Source of the DNA: Hydrogenophilus sp.
GTDB lineage: Bacteria > Pseudomonadota > Gammaproteobacteria > Burkholderiales > Thiobacillaceae
Length of the DNA: 64,000 bases
NCBI GenBank assembly: GCA_020725195.1
Contig: DYFL01000003.1
Coordinates: 24,419 to 88,418 of the forward strand
Direction of reading: 5' to 3'
The notes beneath the pieces were generated by a model, which was not told the DNA's origin, did not search any database, and saw only the letters and a program-made list of their open reading frames with translations. Made by a program: the position numbers and the translations under genes. Of the stretch, positions 36,036-44,896 are shown piece after piece (the first letter of the stretch is position 1; each line of letters begins with the position of its first letter).

Positions 36036-38435
36036 ATGAACGCACCCATCGATCGCGCCGCGGCCTTGGCCGGCATCGGCCAGCCGCGCCTGCGCAAGGA
36101 AGACGCCCGCTTCGTCCAGGGCAAGGGCCGCTACGTGGACGACATCAAGCTGCCGGGCATGGTGCACATGGACATCGTGCGCAGCCCGCTCGCCCACGCC
36201 CGCATCAAGCGCATCGACAAGTCGGCCGCCCTGGCCGTGCCCGGGGTGATCGCCGTGCTCACCGCCGAGGACCTGAAGCCGCTCAAGCTGCACTGGATGC
36301 CCACGCTCGCGGGCGACGTGCAGGCGGTGCTCGCCGACGGGAAGGTGCACTTCCAGATGCAGGAGGTGGCGGTGGTCATCGCCGAGGACCGCTACAGCGC
36401 CGCCGACGGCGTCGAGGCGGTGGCGGTGGAGTACGAGGAGCTGCCCGTCCTGGTCGACGCCCTGAAGGCCCTGGAGCCGGACGCCCCGGTGCTGCGCGAG
36501 GACCTCGCCGGCAAGACGGAGGGCGCCCACGGCAGGCGCCTCCACCCCAACCACATCTTCACCTGGGAGGCGGGCGACCAGGCCGCGGCGGACGCCGCCT
36601 TCGAGGCCGCCCCGGTGAGGGTCGAGGAGGCGCTCTTCTACCCGCGCGTGCACCCCTGCCCGCTGGAGACCTGCGGCTGCGTCGCCGCGTTCGACCCGGT
36701 GCGCGGCGAGCTGACCACCTACATGACCTCGCAGGCGCCCCACGTGGTGCGCACGGTGGTGTCCATGCTCTCGGGGCTGCCCGAGTCCAAGGTGCGCATC
36801 GTCTCGCCGGACATCGGCGGCGGCTTCGGCAACAAGGTCGGGGTCTACCCCGGCTACGTCTGCGCCATCGTCGCCTCCATCGTCCTGGGCCGGCCGGTGA
36901 AGTGGATCGAGGACCGCATCGAGAACCTCTCCAGCACCGCCTTCGCCCGCGACTACCACATGAAGGGCGAGCTCGCCGCCACGGCGGACGGCAGGATCAC
37001 GGGCCTCAGGGTCCACGTGGTCGCCGACCACGGCGCCTTCGACGCCATGGCCTCGCCCTCGAAGTACCCCGCCGGCCTCTTCCACGTCTGCTCCGGCGCC
37101 TACGACATCCCCGCGGCCTACGCCCGGGTCGACGGCGTCTACACCAACAAGGCCCCGGGCGGGGTGGCCTACCGCTGCTCCTTCCGGGTCACCGAGGCGG
37201 TGTACCTGATCGAGCGCCTGATCGACGTGCTCGCCCAAAAGCTGAATATCGACAAGGCCGAGATCCGGATGCGGAACTTCATCCGCAAGGAGCAGTTCCC
37301 CTACCGCTCGGCCTTCGGTCTGGAATACGACTCCGGCGACTACGCCGCCGCGCTCCGGAAGGTGCTCGACGCCGTGGTCTACCCGGCCCTGCGCGCCGAG
37401 CAGGCCGCGAAGCGCGCCGACCCCGCCTCGCCCAGCCTCATGGGCATCGGCCTCACCACCTTCACCGAGGTGGTCGGCGCCGGCCCGACCACGAGCTGCG
37501 ACATCCTGGGCGTGGGCATGTTCGACTCCTGCGAGATCCGGGTGCACCCCACGGGCAGCGCCATCGCCCGCATGGGCACCATCAGCCAGGGCCAGGGCCA
37601 CCAGACCACCTACGCGCAGATCGTCGCCACCGAGCTGGGCATCCCCTCCGAGGAGGTCCAGGTCGAGGAGGGCGACACCAGCACCGCGCCCTACGGGCTC
37701 GGCACCTACGGCTCGCGCTCCACCCCCGTGGGCGGGGCGGCCGTGGCCATGGCGGCGCGCAAGATCCATGCGAAGGCGAAGAAGATCGCCGCCCATCTCC
37801 TGGAGGTCTCCGAGGCCGACCTGGAATGGGAGCTCGACCGCTTCAAGGTCCGGGGCGACCCCGGGCGCTCCAAGACCATGAAGGACATCGCCTGGGCCGC
37901 CTACCACGAGCCGCCGCCCGGGCTGGAGCCCGGCCTGGAGGCCGTGCACTACTACGACCCGCCGAACTTCACCTTCCCCTTCGGCGCCTATCTGTGCGTG
38001 GTGGACATCACCAAGGCGACCGGCGAGGTGCAGGTGCGGCGCTTCTACGCCTTGGACGACTGCGGCACCCGGATCAACCCCATGATCATCGAGGGCCAGA
38101 TCCACGGCGGCCTGACCGAGGGCTTTGCGGTGGCCATGGGCCAGAAGCTCGACTTCGACGCCCAGGGCAACATCCTGGGCAACACCCTGCTCGACTACTT
38201 CCTGCCCACCGCGGTGGAGACCCCCCGGTGGGAGACCGACTACACCGTCACCCCCTCGCCGCACCACCCGCTGGGCGCCAAGGGTGTGGCCGAGTCGCCC
38301 CACGTGGGCTCCATCCCCTGCTTCAGCAGCGCGGTGGCCGACGCCTTCGCCCACCTGGGCGTCACCCACCTGGAGATGCCGCACACCGCCTACCGGGTCT
38401 GGCAGACCTGCCGCGAGCTCAAGCTCGCGGCCTGA
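36036..38435 (+). CDS. coxL: Form I aerobic CO dehydrogenase, molybdenum large subunit
   Basis: 799 residues (809 in Oligotropha/Afipia). The form I signature AYRCSFR is present with Cys381, equivalent to Cys388 that ligates copper in the CuSMo centre; form II enzymes have AYRGAGR instead. The catalytic Glu is Glu753 in GAKGVAESP. Molybdopterin-binding blocks DIGGGFGNK and GQGHQTTYAQI are intact. The enzyme oxidises CO to CO2 at the cytoplasmic membrane. GAGGAGACAGGC precedes the ATG. Together with coxM and coxS this is a complete enzyme, so energy gain from CO is expected. Confidence 0.97.
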   Translation: MNAPIDRAAALAGIGQPRLRKEDARFVQGKGRYVDDIKLPGMVHMDIVRSPLAHARIKRIDKSAALAVPGVIAVLTAEDLKPLKLHWMPTLAGDVQAVLADGKVHFQMQEVAVVIAEDRYSAADGVEAVAVEYEELPVLVDALKALEPDAPVLREDLAGKTEGAHGRRLHPNHIFTWEAGDQAAADAAFEAAPVRVEEALFYPRVHPCPLETCGCVAAFDPVRGELTTYMTSQAPHVVRTVVSMLSGLPESKVRIVSPDIGGGFGNKVGVYPGYVCAIVASIVLGRPVKWIEDRIENLSSTAFARDYHMKGELAATADGRITGLRVHVVADHGAFDAMASPSKYPAGLFHVCSGAYDIPAAYARVDGVYTNKAPGGVAYRCSFRVTEAVYLIERLIDVLAQKLNIDKAEIRMRNFIRKEQFPYRSAFGLEYDSGDYAAALRKVLDAVVYPALRAEQAAKRADPASPSLMGIGLTTFTEVVGAGPTTSCDILGVGMFDSCEIRVHPTGSAIARMGTISQGQGHQTTYAQIVATELGIPSEEVQVEEGDTSTAPYGLGTYGSRSTPVGGAAVAMAARKIHAKAKKIAAHLLEVSEADLEWELDRFKVRGDPGRSKTMKDIAWAAYHEPPPGLEPGLEAVHYYDPPNFTFPFGAYLCVVDITKATGEVQVRRFYALDDCGTRINPMIIEGQIHGGLTEGFAVAMGQKLDFDAQGNILGNTLLDYFLPTAVETPRWETDYTVTPSPHHPLGAKGVAESPHVGSIPCFSSAVADAFAHLGVTHLEMPHTAYRVWQTCRELKLAA

Positions 38436-38444
38436 GGAGAAGAG

Positions 38445-39011
38445 ATGGAGGTCAGGCTGGAGCGCCGCTACCCCATCCCGGTCGACGCCGACCGGGCCTG
38501 GGCCGTGCTGCGCGACGTGCCGGCGGTCGCCGCCTGCCTGCCCGGGGCGGCGCTCACCGAGCAGATCGACCCGGCGCACTACAAGGGCACGGTCACGCTC
38601 AAGGTCGGCCCGACCACGGCGCTGTTCAACGGCGACCTGGAGGTCGTCGGCCTCGACGCGGCCGCGCGCCGTATCCAGCTCAAGGGCCGGGGCGCGGACA
38701 AGGCCGGCTCCGCCGCCGCCATGGCGCTCACCGCCGTCATCGAGCCGGCGGAAGGGCCTGATGCCTGCGTGCTCCACGGGGACGCCACGGTCACGGTGAG
38801 CGGCAAGTTCGCCCAGTTCGGCGGGCGCATGCTGGGCCAGGTCTCGGACATGGTCCTCGCGCAGTTCGTCGACCACTTCCGCGCCGCGGCCGCCGTCCTC
38901 CCGTCCGCCGGCGCCGCAGCGCCGCCGCCCGCCCCCGCGCTCAACGCCCTGGCCCTGCTCTGGGCCCTGGTCAAGGGCTGGCTCGCCGGCCTCTTCGGCC
39001 GCCGGGCCTGA
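38445..39011 (+). CDS. coxG: CoxG-family protein (SRPBCC fold, membrane recruitment of CODH)
   Basis: 188 residues. The first 145 residues form the CoxG SRPBCC domain (VDADRAWAVLRDVPAVAACLPGAALTE, VGPTTALFNGDLEV, GKFAQFGGRMLGQVSDMVLAQF). A Pro/Ala linker leads to a hydrophobic C-terminal segment (LNALALLWALVKGWLAGLFG). CoxG is thought to anchor CO dehydrogenase to the membrane and to help deliver quinone; the C-terminal helix fits this. It lies 9 bases after coxL. Confidence 0.93.
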   Translation: MEVRLERRYPIPVDADRAWAVLRDVPAVAACLPGAALTEQIDPAHYKGTVTLKVGPTTALFNGDLEVVGLDAAARRIQLKGRGADKAGSAAAMALTAVIEPAEGPDACVLHGDATVTVSGKFAQFGGRMLGQVSDMVLAQFVDHFRAAAAVLPSAGAAAPPPAPALNALALLWALVKGWLAGLFGRRA

Positions 39012-39017
39012 GCGGTC

Positions 39018-39881
39018 ATGGACGAGGCCGCCCTCAGCGAGGCCCTGCGGGCGGCGCGCTACGTCGCCGAGCCGGGCCTCGTCACCACCCTGTGGCTCGC
39101 CCTGGAGATCGGCCGGCCGGTGCTCCTGGAGGGCGACGCCGGCGTGGGCAAGACCGCGGTCGCCGCCGCCCTGGCCCAGGCCCTGGATCGGCGCCTGATC
39201 CGGCTGCAGTGCTACGAGGGCCTGGACCTGCAGCAGGCCGTCTACGAATGGAACTACGGCCGCCAGCTCCTCGCCATCCGGCTGCACGAGCACGAGGCGG
39301 GCGCTCTCGCCGAGCGCGACCTCTTCGCCCGCGACTACCTCCTGGAGCGCCCGCTGCTGGCGGCCATCGCCAGCGACACCCCCTGCGTGCTCCTGATCGA
39401 CGAGCTCGACCGCGCCGACGAGGCCTTCGAGGCCTACCTGCTGGAGGCCCTGTCCGAATACCAGATCAGCATCCCGGAGCTGGGCACGGTGCGCGCCCGC
39501 ACCCCGCCCCTGGTGGTGCTCACCAGCAACGCCACCCGCGAGCTCTCCGACGCCCTGCGCCGGCGCTGCCTCTATTACTTCCTCGACTACCCCAGCCTCG
39601 CGCGCGAGATCGAGATCGTGCGCGCCACCCTGCCCGAGGCGGAGGCGCGCCTGGTGGCCGAGGCGGTCGCCTACGTCCAGCGCCTGCGCCGCGAGGACCT
39701 GCAGAAGACGCCGGGCATCGCCGAGACCCTGGACTGGGTGCGGGCGCTGCACCGGCTCGGCCTCCAGGCCCTGCCGGACGACCCCGCCGCCACCCTGCAG
39801 ACCCTGTCCTGCCTGCTCAAGACCCGGGAGGACCAGGCCCAGATCCGGGCCCGGCACGCCCTGGCCGGGGCGGCCGGCTGA
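39018..39881 (+). CDS. coxD: CoxD, MoxR-type AAA+ ATPase for active-site maturation
   Basis: 287 residues: Walker A GDAGVGKTAVAAAL, Walker B VLLIDELDRADEAFEAYLLEAL, sensor VVLTSNATRELSDALRRRCLYYF. In characterised CO oxidisers, CoxD inserts sulfur into the Mo centre during assembly of the CuSMo site. It starts 6 bases after coxG and is followed by its VWA partner coxE. MoxR/VWA pairs also serve other enzymes (NorQ/D, CbbQ/O), but the context decides here. Confidence 0.92.
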   Translation: MDEAALSEALRAARYVAEPGLVTTLWLALEIGRPVLLEGDAGVGKTAVAAALAQALDRRLIRLQCYEGLDLQQAVYEWNYGRQLLAIRLHEHEAGALAERDLFARDYLLERPLLAAIASDTPCVLLIDELDRADEAFEAYLLEALSEYQISIPELGTVRARTPPLVVLTSNATRELSDALRRRCLYYFLDYPSLAREIEIVRATLPEAEARLVAEAVAYVQRLRREDLQKTPGIAETLDWVRALHRLGLQALPDDPAATLQTLSCLLKTREDQAQIRARHALAGAAG

Positions 39882-39892
39882 AGGAGCGGACC

Positions 39893-41029
39893 ATGGCACC
39901 GCGCCCGCTGGAGAGCGTCGCCGGCTTCGCCGCCTACCTGCGCGGCCACGGCTACAAGGTCGGCGTGCCCGAGCAGCAGGCCATGCTGCAGGCGGCGCTC
40001 GCCCTGGGAGTGGAGCGCTACGACCGGCTCGAGGCCTGCTGGCGCGCACTCGTCTGCGGCGCGGCGGGCGAGTGGCGGCGCTATCCCGAGCTCTTCGCCC
40101 TCTACTGGCGCCCGGAGCGGACCAAGGGCCGCGTGCGCGTGAGCGGCGAGCCCCGGCCCCGGCGCGACCTGCGCGAGCTGGTCGTGGACCTGCAGCGCGG
40201 CCTGGACGCCGAGGCCGCCGCCCGGGCGGCCGGACTCGGCGCGCCCGGCGAGGCCGCGGCCGAACGGCCGGCCGAGACCGGACTCGCCCAGGGCGGCGCC
40301 AGCCGCGCCGAGGCGCGGCGCGACTTCCGCGACTGGCCGCCCGAGGACGCGGCGCGCCTGGAGCGCATCGTGGAGGCCACCGCCCGGCGCCTGCGCGCCC
40401 GGCTCACCCGCCGGCGCCGGCTCGACCCGCGCGGCGGCGCCCTCGACCTGCGCCGGACCCTGCGCCGCTCGCTGCGCACCGGGGGCCTGCCCTTCGAGCC
40501 CGCCTGGATCAAGCGGCGCCGCGAGCGCCCGCGGGTCTTCATCCTGGTCGACGTGAGCCGCTCCATGGAGCTCTACGCCCGGCTCTTCCTGCACGTCGCC
40601 CGCGCCTTCGCGGCGGTACTCCGGGCCCGGGTCTTCGTCTTCCACACCCGGCTCGCCGAGGTCACCGCCTGGCTCGCGCGCCCCTCGGGCCGGGTGCAGG
40701 AGAAGATCGACGCGGTGACCGCGGGCTTCGGCGGCGGCACCCGCATCGCCGCGAGCCTCGCGGCCTTCGCCGGTGCCCACGCGCGCGGGAGCCTTTCCCG
40801 CTCGGCCCGGGTCTTAATCATGAGCGACGGCTATGACAGCGACGACCCGCGCGAACTGGCCGAGCGCCTGGCCGCCATCCGCCGGCGCGGCGCGCGCATC
40901 TACTGGCTGCACCCCAGCCGCGAGCCGCCCCAGTCCGTCGCCCTGGCGCCCGCGCGAGGGATCGTCAACGCCTTCGCGCCGGTCCATGACCTGGAGAGCC
41001 TGGCGCGGCTGGCCGGGCTGCTGGAGTGA
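39893..41029 (+). CDS. coxE: CoxE, VWA-domain maturation protein
   Basis: 378 residues with AAGGAGCGGACC before the ATG. The C-terminal VWA domain has the MIDAS motif DVSRSM and downstream TRIAAS and LIMSDGYDSD. The N-terminal half is Arg- and Ala-rich and helical. CoxE acts with the CoxD ATPase, probably in copper insertion at the active site. An 11-base gap follows coxD. Confidence 0.9.
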   Translation: MAPRPLESVAGFAAYLRGHGYKVGVPEQQAMLQAALALGVERYDRLEACWRALVCGAAGEWRRYPELFALYWRPERTKGRVRVSGEPRPRRDLRELVVDLQRGLDAEAAARAAGLGAPGEAAAERPAETGLAQGGASRAEARRDFRDWPPEDAARLERIVEATARRLRARLTRRRRLDPRGGALDLRRTLRRSLRTGGLPFEPAWIKRRRERPRVFILVDVSRSMELYARLFLHVARAFAAVLRARVFVFHTRLAEVTAWLARPSGRVQEKIDAVTAGFGGGTRIAASLAAFAGAHARGSLSRSARVLIMSDGYDSDDPRELAERLAAIRRRGARIYWLHPSREPPQSVALAPARGIVNAFAPVHDLESLARLAGLLE

Positions 41030-41326
41030 TCGCCATGGGGACACCCATACACGGCATGTCGGATCGGCCGTCATCGCAGCGCAGGCGGAATCCTGCGATT
41101 GCGGCGGTCCGAAATCACCCCGCGGCGTCACCCTCTCCCCAACCCCTCCCCCGCCTGCGGGGGAGGGGCTATTCCTCCCCTCTCCCGCAAGCGGGAGAGG
41201 GGCCGGGGGTGAGGGAAATTTTGGGCGGCATTGATAAGTCCAAGAACCGGGCCTCGGCCTGGGTGACGGCCTGATCGGCATCTCTGCAGGCCGCGGCCCG
41301 AGGGCTTACGAGAGGAGACCAAGACC
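41030..41326. repeat. Intergenic region with CCCTCTCCC/GGGAGAGGG palindromes
   Basis: 297 bases. The stretch 41128-41217 holds two strong hairpins, CCCCTCCCCCGC/GCGGGGGAGGGG and CCCCTCTCCCGC/GCGGGAGAGGGG, ending GGGGGTGAGGG. They are related to the repeats at 28837, 34237 and 55477. Nothing codes here. GAGGAGACCAAGACC before 41327 is the next ribosome site. Confidence 0.7.
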
Positions 41327-42181
41327 ATGAACAGCGTCCTGGAAACCGCCGCCCGCCTCGAACGCGAGGGGGTCGCCTTCGCCCTGGTCACCGTGCTGGA
41401 CGCGGTGGCGCCGATCTCCGCCCGGCCCGGGGACAAGGCGGTGGTCACCCCGGACGGCCGCTTCCACGGCTGGGTGGGGGGCGGCTGCGCCCAGCGCTTC
41501 GTGGTGCGCAGCGTGCGCGCCGCCCTGGCCGACGGCCGCGCCCGGCGCATCCGCGTGGTGCCCGAGGCCGAGGTCGGGGATGCGGCTGCGGAGGTGGAAA
41601 CCTTCGGCTCCGCCTGCCCTTCGGGCGGCAGCCTGGAACTGCTCGTCGACCCGGTGCCGCCGCGGCCGCAGCTCGCCGTGCTGGGGGACTCGCCCGTGGC
41701 CGCCGCGCTCACGGCGCTCGCCGCCCGGACGGGCTTCGAGGTCACCGTGGCCGCCCTGGACGCGGACGCCGCTTGCTTCCCAGACGCCGCCGCCGTGCTG
41801 CCGGCCTTCGACCCCGCCGCCCTGCGCGAGCGCACCCGGCCCGGGGCCTTTGTCGTGGTCGCCACCCAGGGCAAGCTCGACCTCCTCGCCCTGAAGGCCG
41901 CCCTGGGCCTCGGCGCGCGCCACGTCGCCTTCGTGGCCAGCGCGCGCAAGGCCGCCGCGCTGAAGGCGGCGCTGCTGGAGGAGGGCCTGCCGGCCGCGGC
42001 GGTGGCGGCCATCGCGTCCCCGGCGGGCCTGCCCATCGTCGCGAAGACCCCCGAGGAGATCGCCGTCTCCGTGCTCGCCGCCCTGGTCGCCCTGAGGCAC
42101 GGGGCGCCGGCGCCCGAACCGACCGAGGCCGACGCGGCGCCGGCCGGGGCCGCAACGGCCCGGGCCGGCGGGGGAGGCTGA
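41327..42181 (+). CDS. XdhC/CoxF-family molybdoenzyme maturation protein
   Basis: 284 residues with XdhC family traits: LVTVLDAVAPISARPGDKAVVTPDG, the GWVGGGCAQRFVV Cys motif, and a Rossmann-like C-terminal part (QLAVLGDSPVAAALTALAARTG, AFVASARKAAALKAAL). XdhC proteins bind Mo cofactor and assist its sulfuration and insertion. It lies in the position of coxF in some CO oxidisers. A low-complexity Ala/Pro tail ends the chain; its stop is 1 base before the next ATG. Confidence 0.85.
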   Translation: MNSVLETAARLEREGVAFALVTVLDAVAPISARPGDKAVVTPDGRFHGWVGGGCAQRFVVRSVRAALADGRARRIRVVPEAEVGDAAAEVETFGSACPSGGSLELLVDPVPPRPQLAVLGDSPVAAALTALAARTGFEVTVAALDADAACFPDAAAVLPAFDPAALRERTRPGAFVVVATQGKLDLLALKAALGLGARHVAFVASARKAAALKAALLEEGLPAAAVAAIASPAGLPIVAKTPEEIAVSVLAALVALRHGAPAPEPTEADAAPAGAATARAGGGG

Positions 42182-42182
42182 C

Positions 42183-42863
42183 ATGGGCTGCCCGCTCAAG
42201 GCCGGCGGCGGGCTCCACTCCCGGCTCGCGATCGGCGCGGTGCTGCTCGCCGCCGGCCGCGCCCAGCGCCTGGGCGGGCGGCCCAAGCCGCTGCTGGAGC
42301 TCGGCGGCGTGCCCCTGATCCGGCGCAACCTCATCGCCCTCTCCGGCGCCGGGGTGGACGAGGTGGTGGTGGTCACCGGCCACCGCGCCGAGGCGGTGGA
42401 GGCCGCCGTGCAGGACTTCCCCGTGACCCTGGTGCGCAACCCGGACTACGAACAGGGCCGGATGAGCTCGGTGCGCGCCGGGCTCGTGGCGCTCTCCGAG
42501 CGGATGGACGCCGTCGTCGTCGCGCTCTCGGACCAGCCCCTGCTCGGCGCCGCAGACATCACCGCCCTCATCTCCGCCTACAAGCGGCGCGGGGAAGGCG
42601 CCGTGGTCATCCCCTACGTCGGCGCGCGGCCCGGCAACCCCATCGTGTTCGAGGCGGCCCTGCGCGAGGAGATCCTCGCGGGCGACATCAGGTTCGGCTG
42701 CCGCCAGTGGATCGCGCGGCACCCGGAGCGCATCGCCCGCTTCGAGACCGACAACGTCCACTACCTCGTGGACCTCGACACCCCCGAGGACCTCGCGCGC
42801 TTCCGCGCCGACTACGGCCACGCCCTGCGCTGGCCGGAAGACCTGAAGCCTCTGACGGACTAA
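42183..42863 (+). CDS. mocA: Molybdenum cofactor cytidylyltransferase (MocA-like)
   Basis: 226 residues. The nucleotidyltransferase motif VLLAAGRAQRLGGRPKPLLELGG is followed by VVVVTGHRAEAVE, QGRMSSVRAGL and ALSDQPLLGAADI, then GNPIVF and VDLDTPEDL. CO dehydrogenase uses molybdopterin cytosine dinucleotide, and MocA makes it from Mo-molybdopterin and CTP. Its place between two xdhC-like genes of the cox cluster fits exactly. A MobA (GTP) role is less likely in this context. Confidence 0.88.
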   Translation: MGCPLKAGGGLHSRLAIGAVLLAAGRAQRLGGRPKPLLELGGVPLIRRNLIALSGAGVDEVVVVTGHRAEAVEAAVQDFPVTLVRNPDYEQGRMSSVRAGLVALSERMDAVVVALSDQPLLGAADITALISAYKRRGEGAVVIPYVGARPGNPIVFEAALREEILAGDIRFGCRQWIARHPERIARFETDNVHYLVDLDTPEDLARFRADYGHALRWPEDLKPLTD

Positions 42864-42872
42864 GGTGACAGC

Positions 42873-43880
42873 ATGAACAGCGTGGACGTGGAAGTGCTCC
42901 GGACGGCGGTCTCCTGGCTCGAGGCGGGCCGGCGCGTGGTCCTGGGCACGGTGGTCAGGACCTGGGGCTCGGCGCCGCGCCCGCCCGGCTCGCTCATGGT
43001 CATCCGCGACGACGGCCTGGTGGCCGGCTCGGTCTCCGGCGGCTGCGTCGAGGACGACCTCATCGGCCGCCTCTACACCGGCGAGCTGCCCGTGTACAAG
43101 CCCGAGGTCGCCACCTACGGCGCCGGCGCCGAGGAGTCGCGCCGCTTCGGCCTGCCCTGCGGCGGCACGGTGCAGATCGTGCTGGAGCCGCTGACCGAAC
43201 GCGCGCGCCTGCGCGAGCTGCTCGCCGAGATCGAGGCCCACCGCATCGTGGAGCGTCGGCTGGAGCTGGCCACCGGCGCCGTCAGCCTGGGCCCCGCCCG
43301 GGCGGGCGACCGGCTCAGCTTCGACGGCGCCACCCTCGCCACCGTGCACGGGCCGAAATACCGCCTGCTCGTCGTCGGCGCCGGGCAGCTCACGCGGTAT
43401 CTGGCCGCCATGGCGGTGATGCTCGACTACCAGGTCACGGTCTGCGAGCCGCGCGAGGAATACCACCGCGCCTGGGCGCCCATGGAGGGCGTGGCCCTCT
43501 CGGACGAGATGCCCGACGACCTCGTGGAGGTCATGGCCCTGGACGCCAACTGCGCGGTGGTCGCCCTCACCCACGACCCCGTCCTCGACGACCTGGCGCT
43601 CGCCCGGGCCTTGAAGTCGCCCGCCTTCTACGTCGGCGTCATCGGCTCGCGGCGCAACAACGAGCGGCGGCGGCAGCGGCTGCTCGAGCTGGAGCTCGCC
43701 CCCGCCGAGGTCGCCCGCCTGCACGGGCCGGTGGGCCTCAACCTGGGCGGCCTCACCCCCTCGGAGATCGCGCTCTCGATCCTGGCGGAGATGACCGCCC
43801 TGCGCCGCGGGGTGGACACCGGCCGGCCGCTCGACGACTGGAGCGCCTCCCAGCGCGAGTGCAGGGTCGACGTGGGCTGA
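42873..43880 (+). CDS. coxI: CoxI/XdhC-family protein
   Basis: 335 residues: N-terminal XdhC_CoxI domain (VVRTWGSAPRPPGSLMVIRDDGLVAGSVSGGCVEDDLI, with PCGGTVQIVLEPL) and C-terminal NAD-binding-like XdhC domain (YRLLVVGAGQLTRYLAAMAVMLDYQVTVCEPR ... YVGVIGSRRNNERRRQRL). It likely helps load and mature the Mo cofactor of CoxL. It is the last gene of the co-oriented cox cluster. Confidence 0.9.
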   Translation: MNSVDVEVLRTAVSWLEAGRRVVLGTVVRTWGSAPRPPGSLMVIRDDGLVAGSVSGGCVEDDLIGRLYTGELPVYKPEVATYGAGAEESRRFGLPCGGTVQIVLEPLTERARLRELLAEIEAHRIVERRLELATGAVSLGPARAGDRLSFDGATLATVHGPKYRLLVVGAGQLTRYLAAMAVMLDYQVTVCEPREEYHRAWAPMEGVALSDEMPDDLVEVMALDANCAVVALTHDPVLDDLALARALKSPAFYVGVIGSRRNNERRRQRLLELELAPAEVARLHGPVGLNLGGLTPSEIALSILAEMTALRRGVDTGRPLDDWSASQRECRVDVG

Positions 43881-43949
43881 GGCGGCCAGCACAATTTCCT
43901 CCCCCTCGACGGGGGAGGGATCCCTTACGAAACCGATCTCGGACTCGCC

Positions 43950-44873
43950 ATGACCACCCCCAGCTATGCCCTCCTCCTCCACGGCGGCGCCGGCGACTGG
44001 CGGGACGCGCCCGAGGCCCCCATCCTCGAAGGCCTGCGCCGGGCACTGAAGATCGGCCGCGCGCTGCTCGCCGAGGGCGGCGGCGCCCTCGACGCCGTCA
44101 CCGCCGCGGTGGCGGCGCTGGAGGACGACCCGCTCTTCAACGCCGGCACGGGCTCCGTCCTCAACCTGGAGGGCGAGGCCGAGATGGACGCCCAGGTGAT
44201 GGCGGGCGAGGGCCTGCGCTGCGGCGGGGTGGCGGCCATCCGGCGGGTGAGGAACCCCGTCCTCGTCGCCCGCGCGGTCATGGAAGAGAGCGGGCACTGC
44301 CTGCTCGCCGGCGAAGGCGCCCTGCGCTTCGCCCGCGCCCTCGGCTTCGCCGACCACGACCCGGTCACCCCCGGGCGGCGGGCGAAATGGCAGGCGCGCC
44401 GCGCCGCGGCGCTCGCCGACCCCGCGCAGCCGCTCGCCCGGCTGTCGCCTTTGTACGACGCGGGCGGCACCGTCGGCGCCGTGGCCCTGGACCTGAACGG
44501 CCGCCTCGCCGCCGCCACCTCCACCGGCGGGATCACGCTCAAGCTCCCCGGCCGGGTGGGCGACAGCGCCGTGCCCGGCGCCGGCAACTACGCCACGCGG
44601 GCGGCCGCCGCCAGTGCCACGGGGCACGGCGAGCTGATGCTGCGCGCGCTCGCCGCCAAGGCCGTGTGCGACCGCATCGCCGCGGGCGTGGACCCCCAGG
44701 GGGCCGTCCAAGGGGTGCTCGCGGACATGGCAATAACATTGGGGAACGAGGCGGGCCTGATCGCCCTGGACCGCGCGGGACGCATCGGCATAGCCCACGG
44801 CACGCCGGCCATGCCCCATGCCTGGGCCTCGGGCGAGCGGCCCGAGGGGGCGGCGGCGATGCGCTCGGACTAG
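43950..44873 (+). CDS. iaaA: Isoaspartyl peptidase / type 2 L-asparaginase (Ntn hydrolase)
   Basis: 307 residues. N-terminal LLLHGGAGDW, the LFNAGTGSVLNLEGEAEMDAQVM block, and the autocleavage site GGTVGAVALD with catalytic Thr174 (new N-terminus after self-processing). It hydrolyses isoaspartyl dipeptides and asparagine. The catalytic block SATGHGELMLR, with TSTGGITLKLPGRVGDSAVPGAG, is intact. Not functionally linked to cox as far as can be seen. Confidence 0.93.
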   Translation: MTTPSYALLLHGGAGDWRDAPEAPILEGLRRALKIGRALLAEGGGALDAVTAAVAALEDDPLFNAGTGSVLNLEGEAEMDAQVMAGEGLRCGGVAAIRRVRNPVLVARAVMEESGHCLLAGEGALRFARALGFADHDPVTPGRRAKWQARRAAALADPAQPLARLSPLYDAGGTVGAVALDLNGRLAAATSTGGITLKLPGRVGDSAVPGAGNYATRAAAASATGHGELMLRALAAKAVCDRIAAGVDPQGAVQGVLADMAITLGNEAGLIALDRAGRIGIAHGTPAMPHAWASGERPEGAAAMRSD

Positions 44874-44896
44874 GGGGACGCCGCAGGCCGGCGCAG

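Noticed and set aside
39018..41029. NorQ/NorD or CbbQ/CbbO pair
   Set aside because: The MoxR-VWA pair follows coxMSLG directly and precedes Mo-cofactor genes, so CoxD/CoxE is the better reading.
42183..42863. MobA (GTP-using) assignment
   Set aside because: Context with CO dehydrogenase, which needs the cytosine dinucleotide cofactor, favours MocA.
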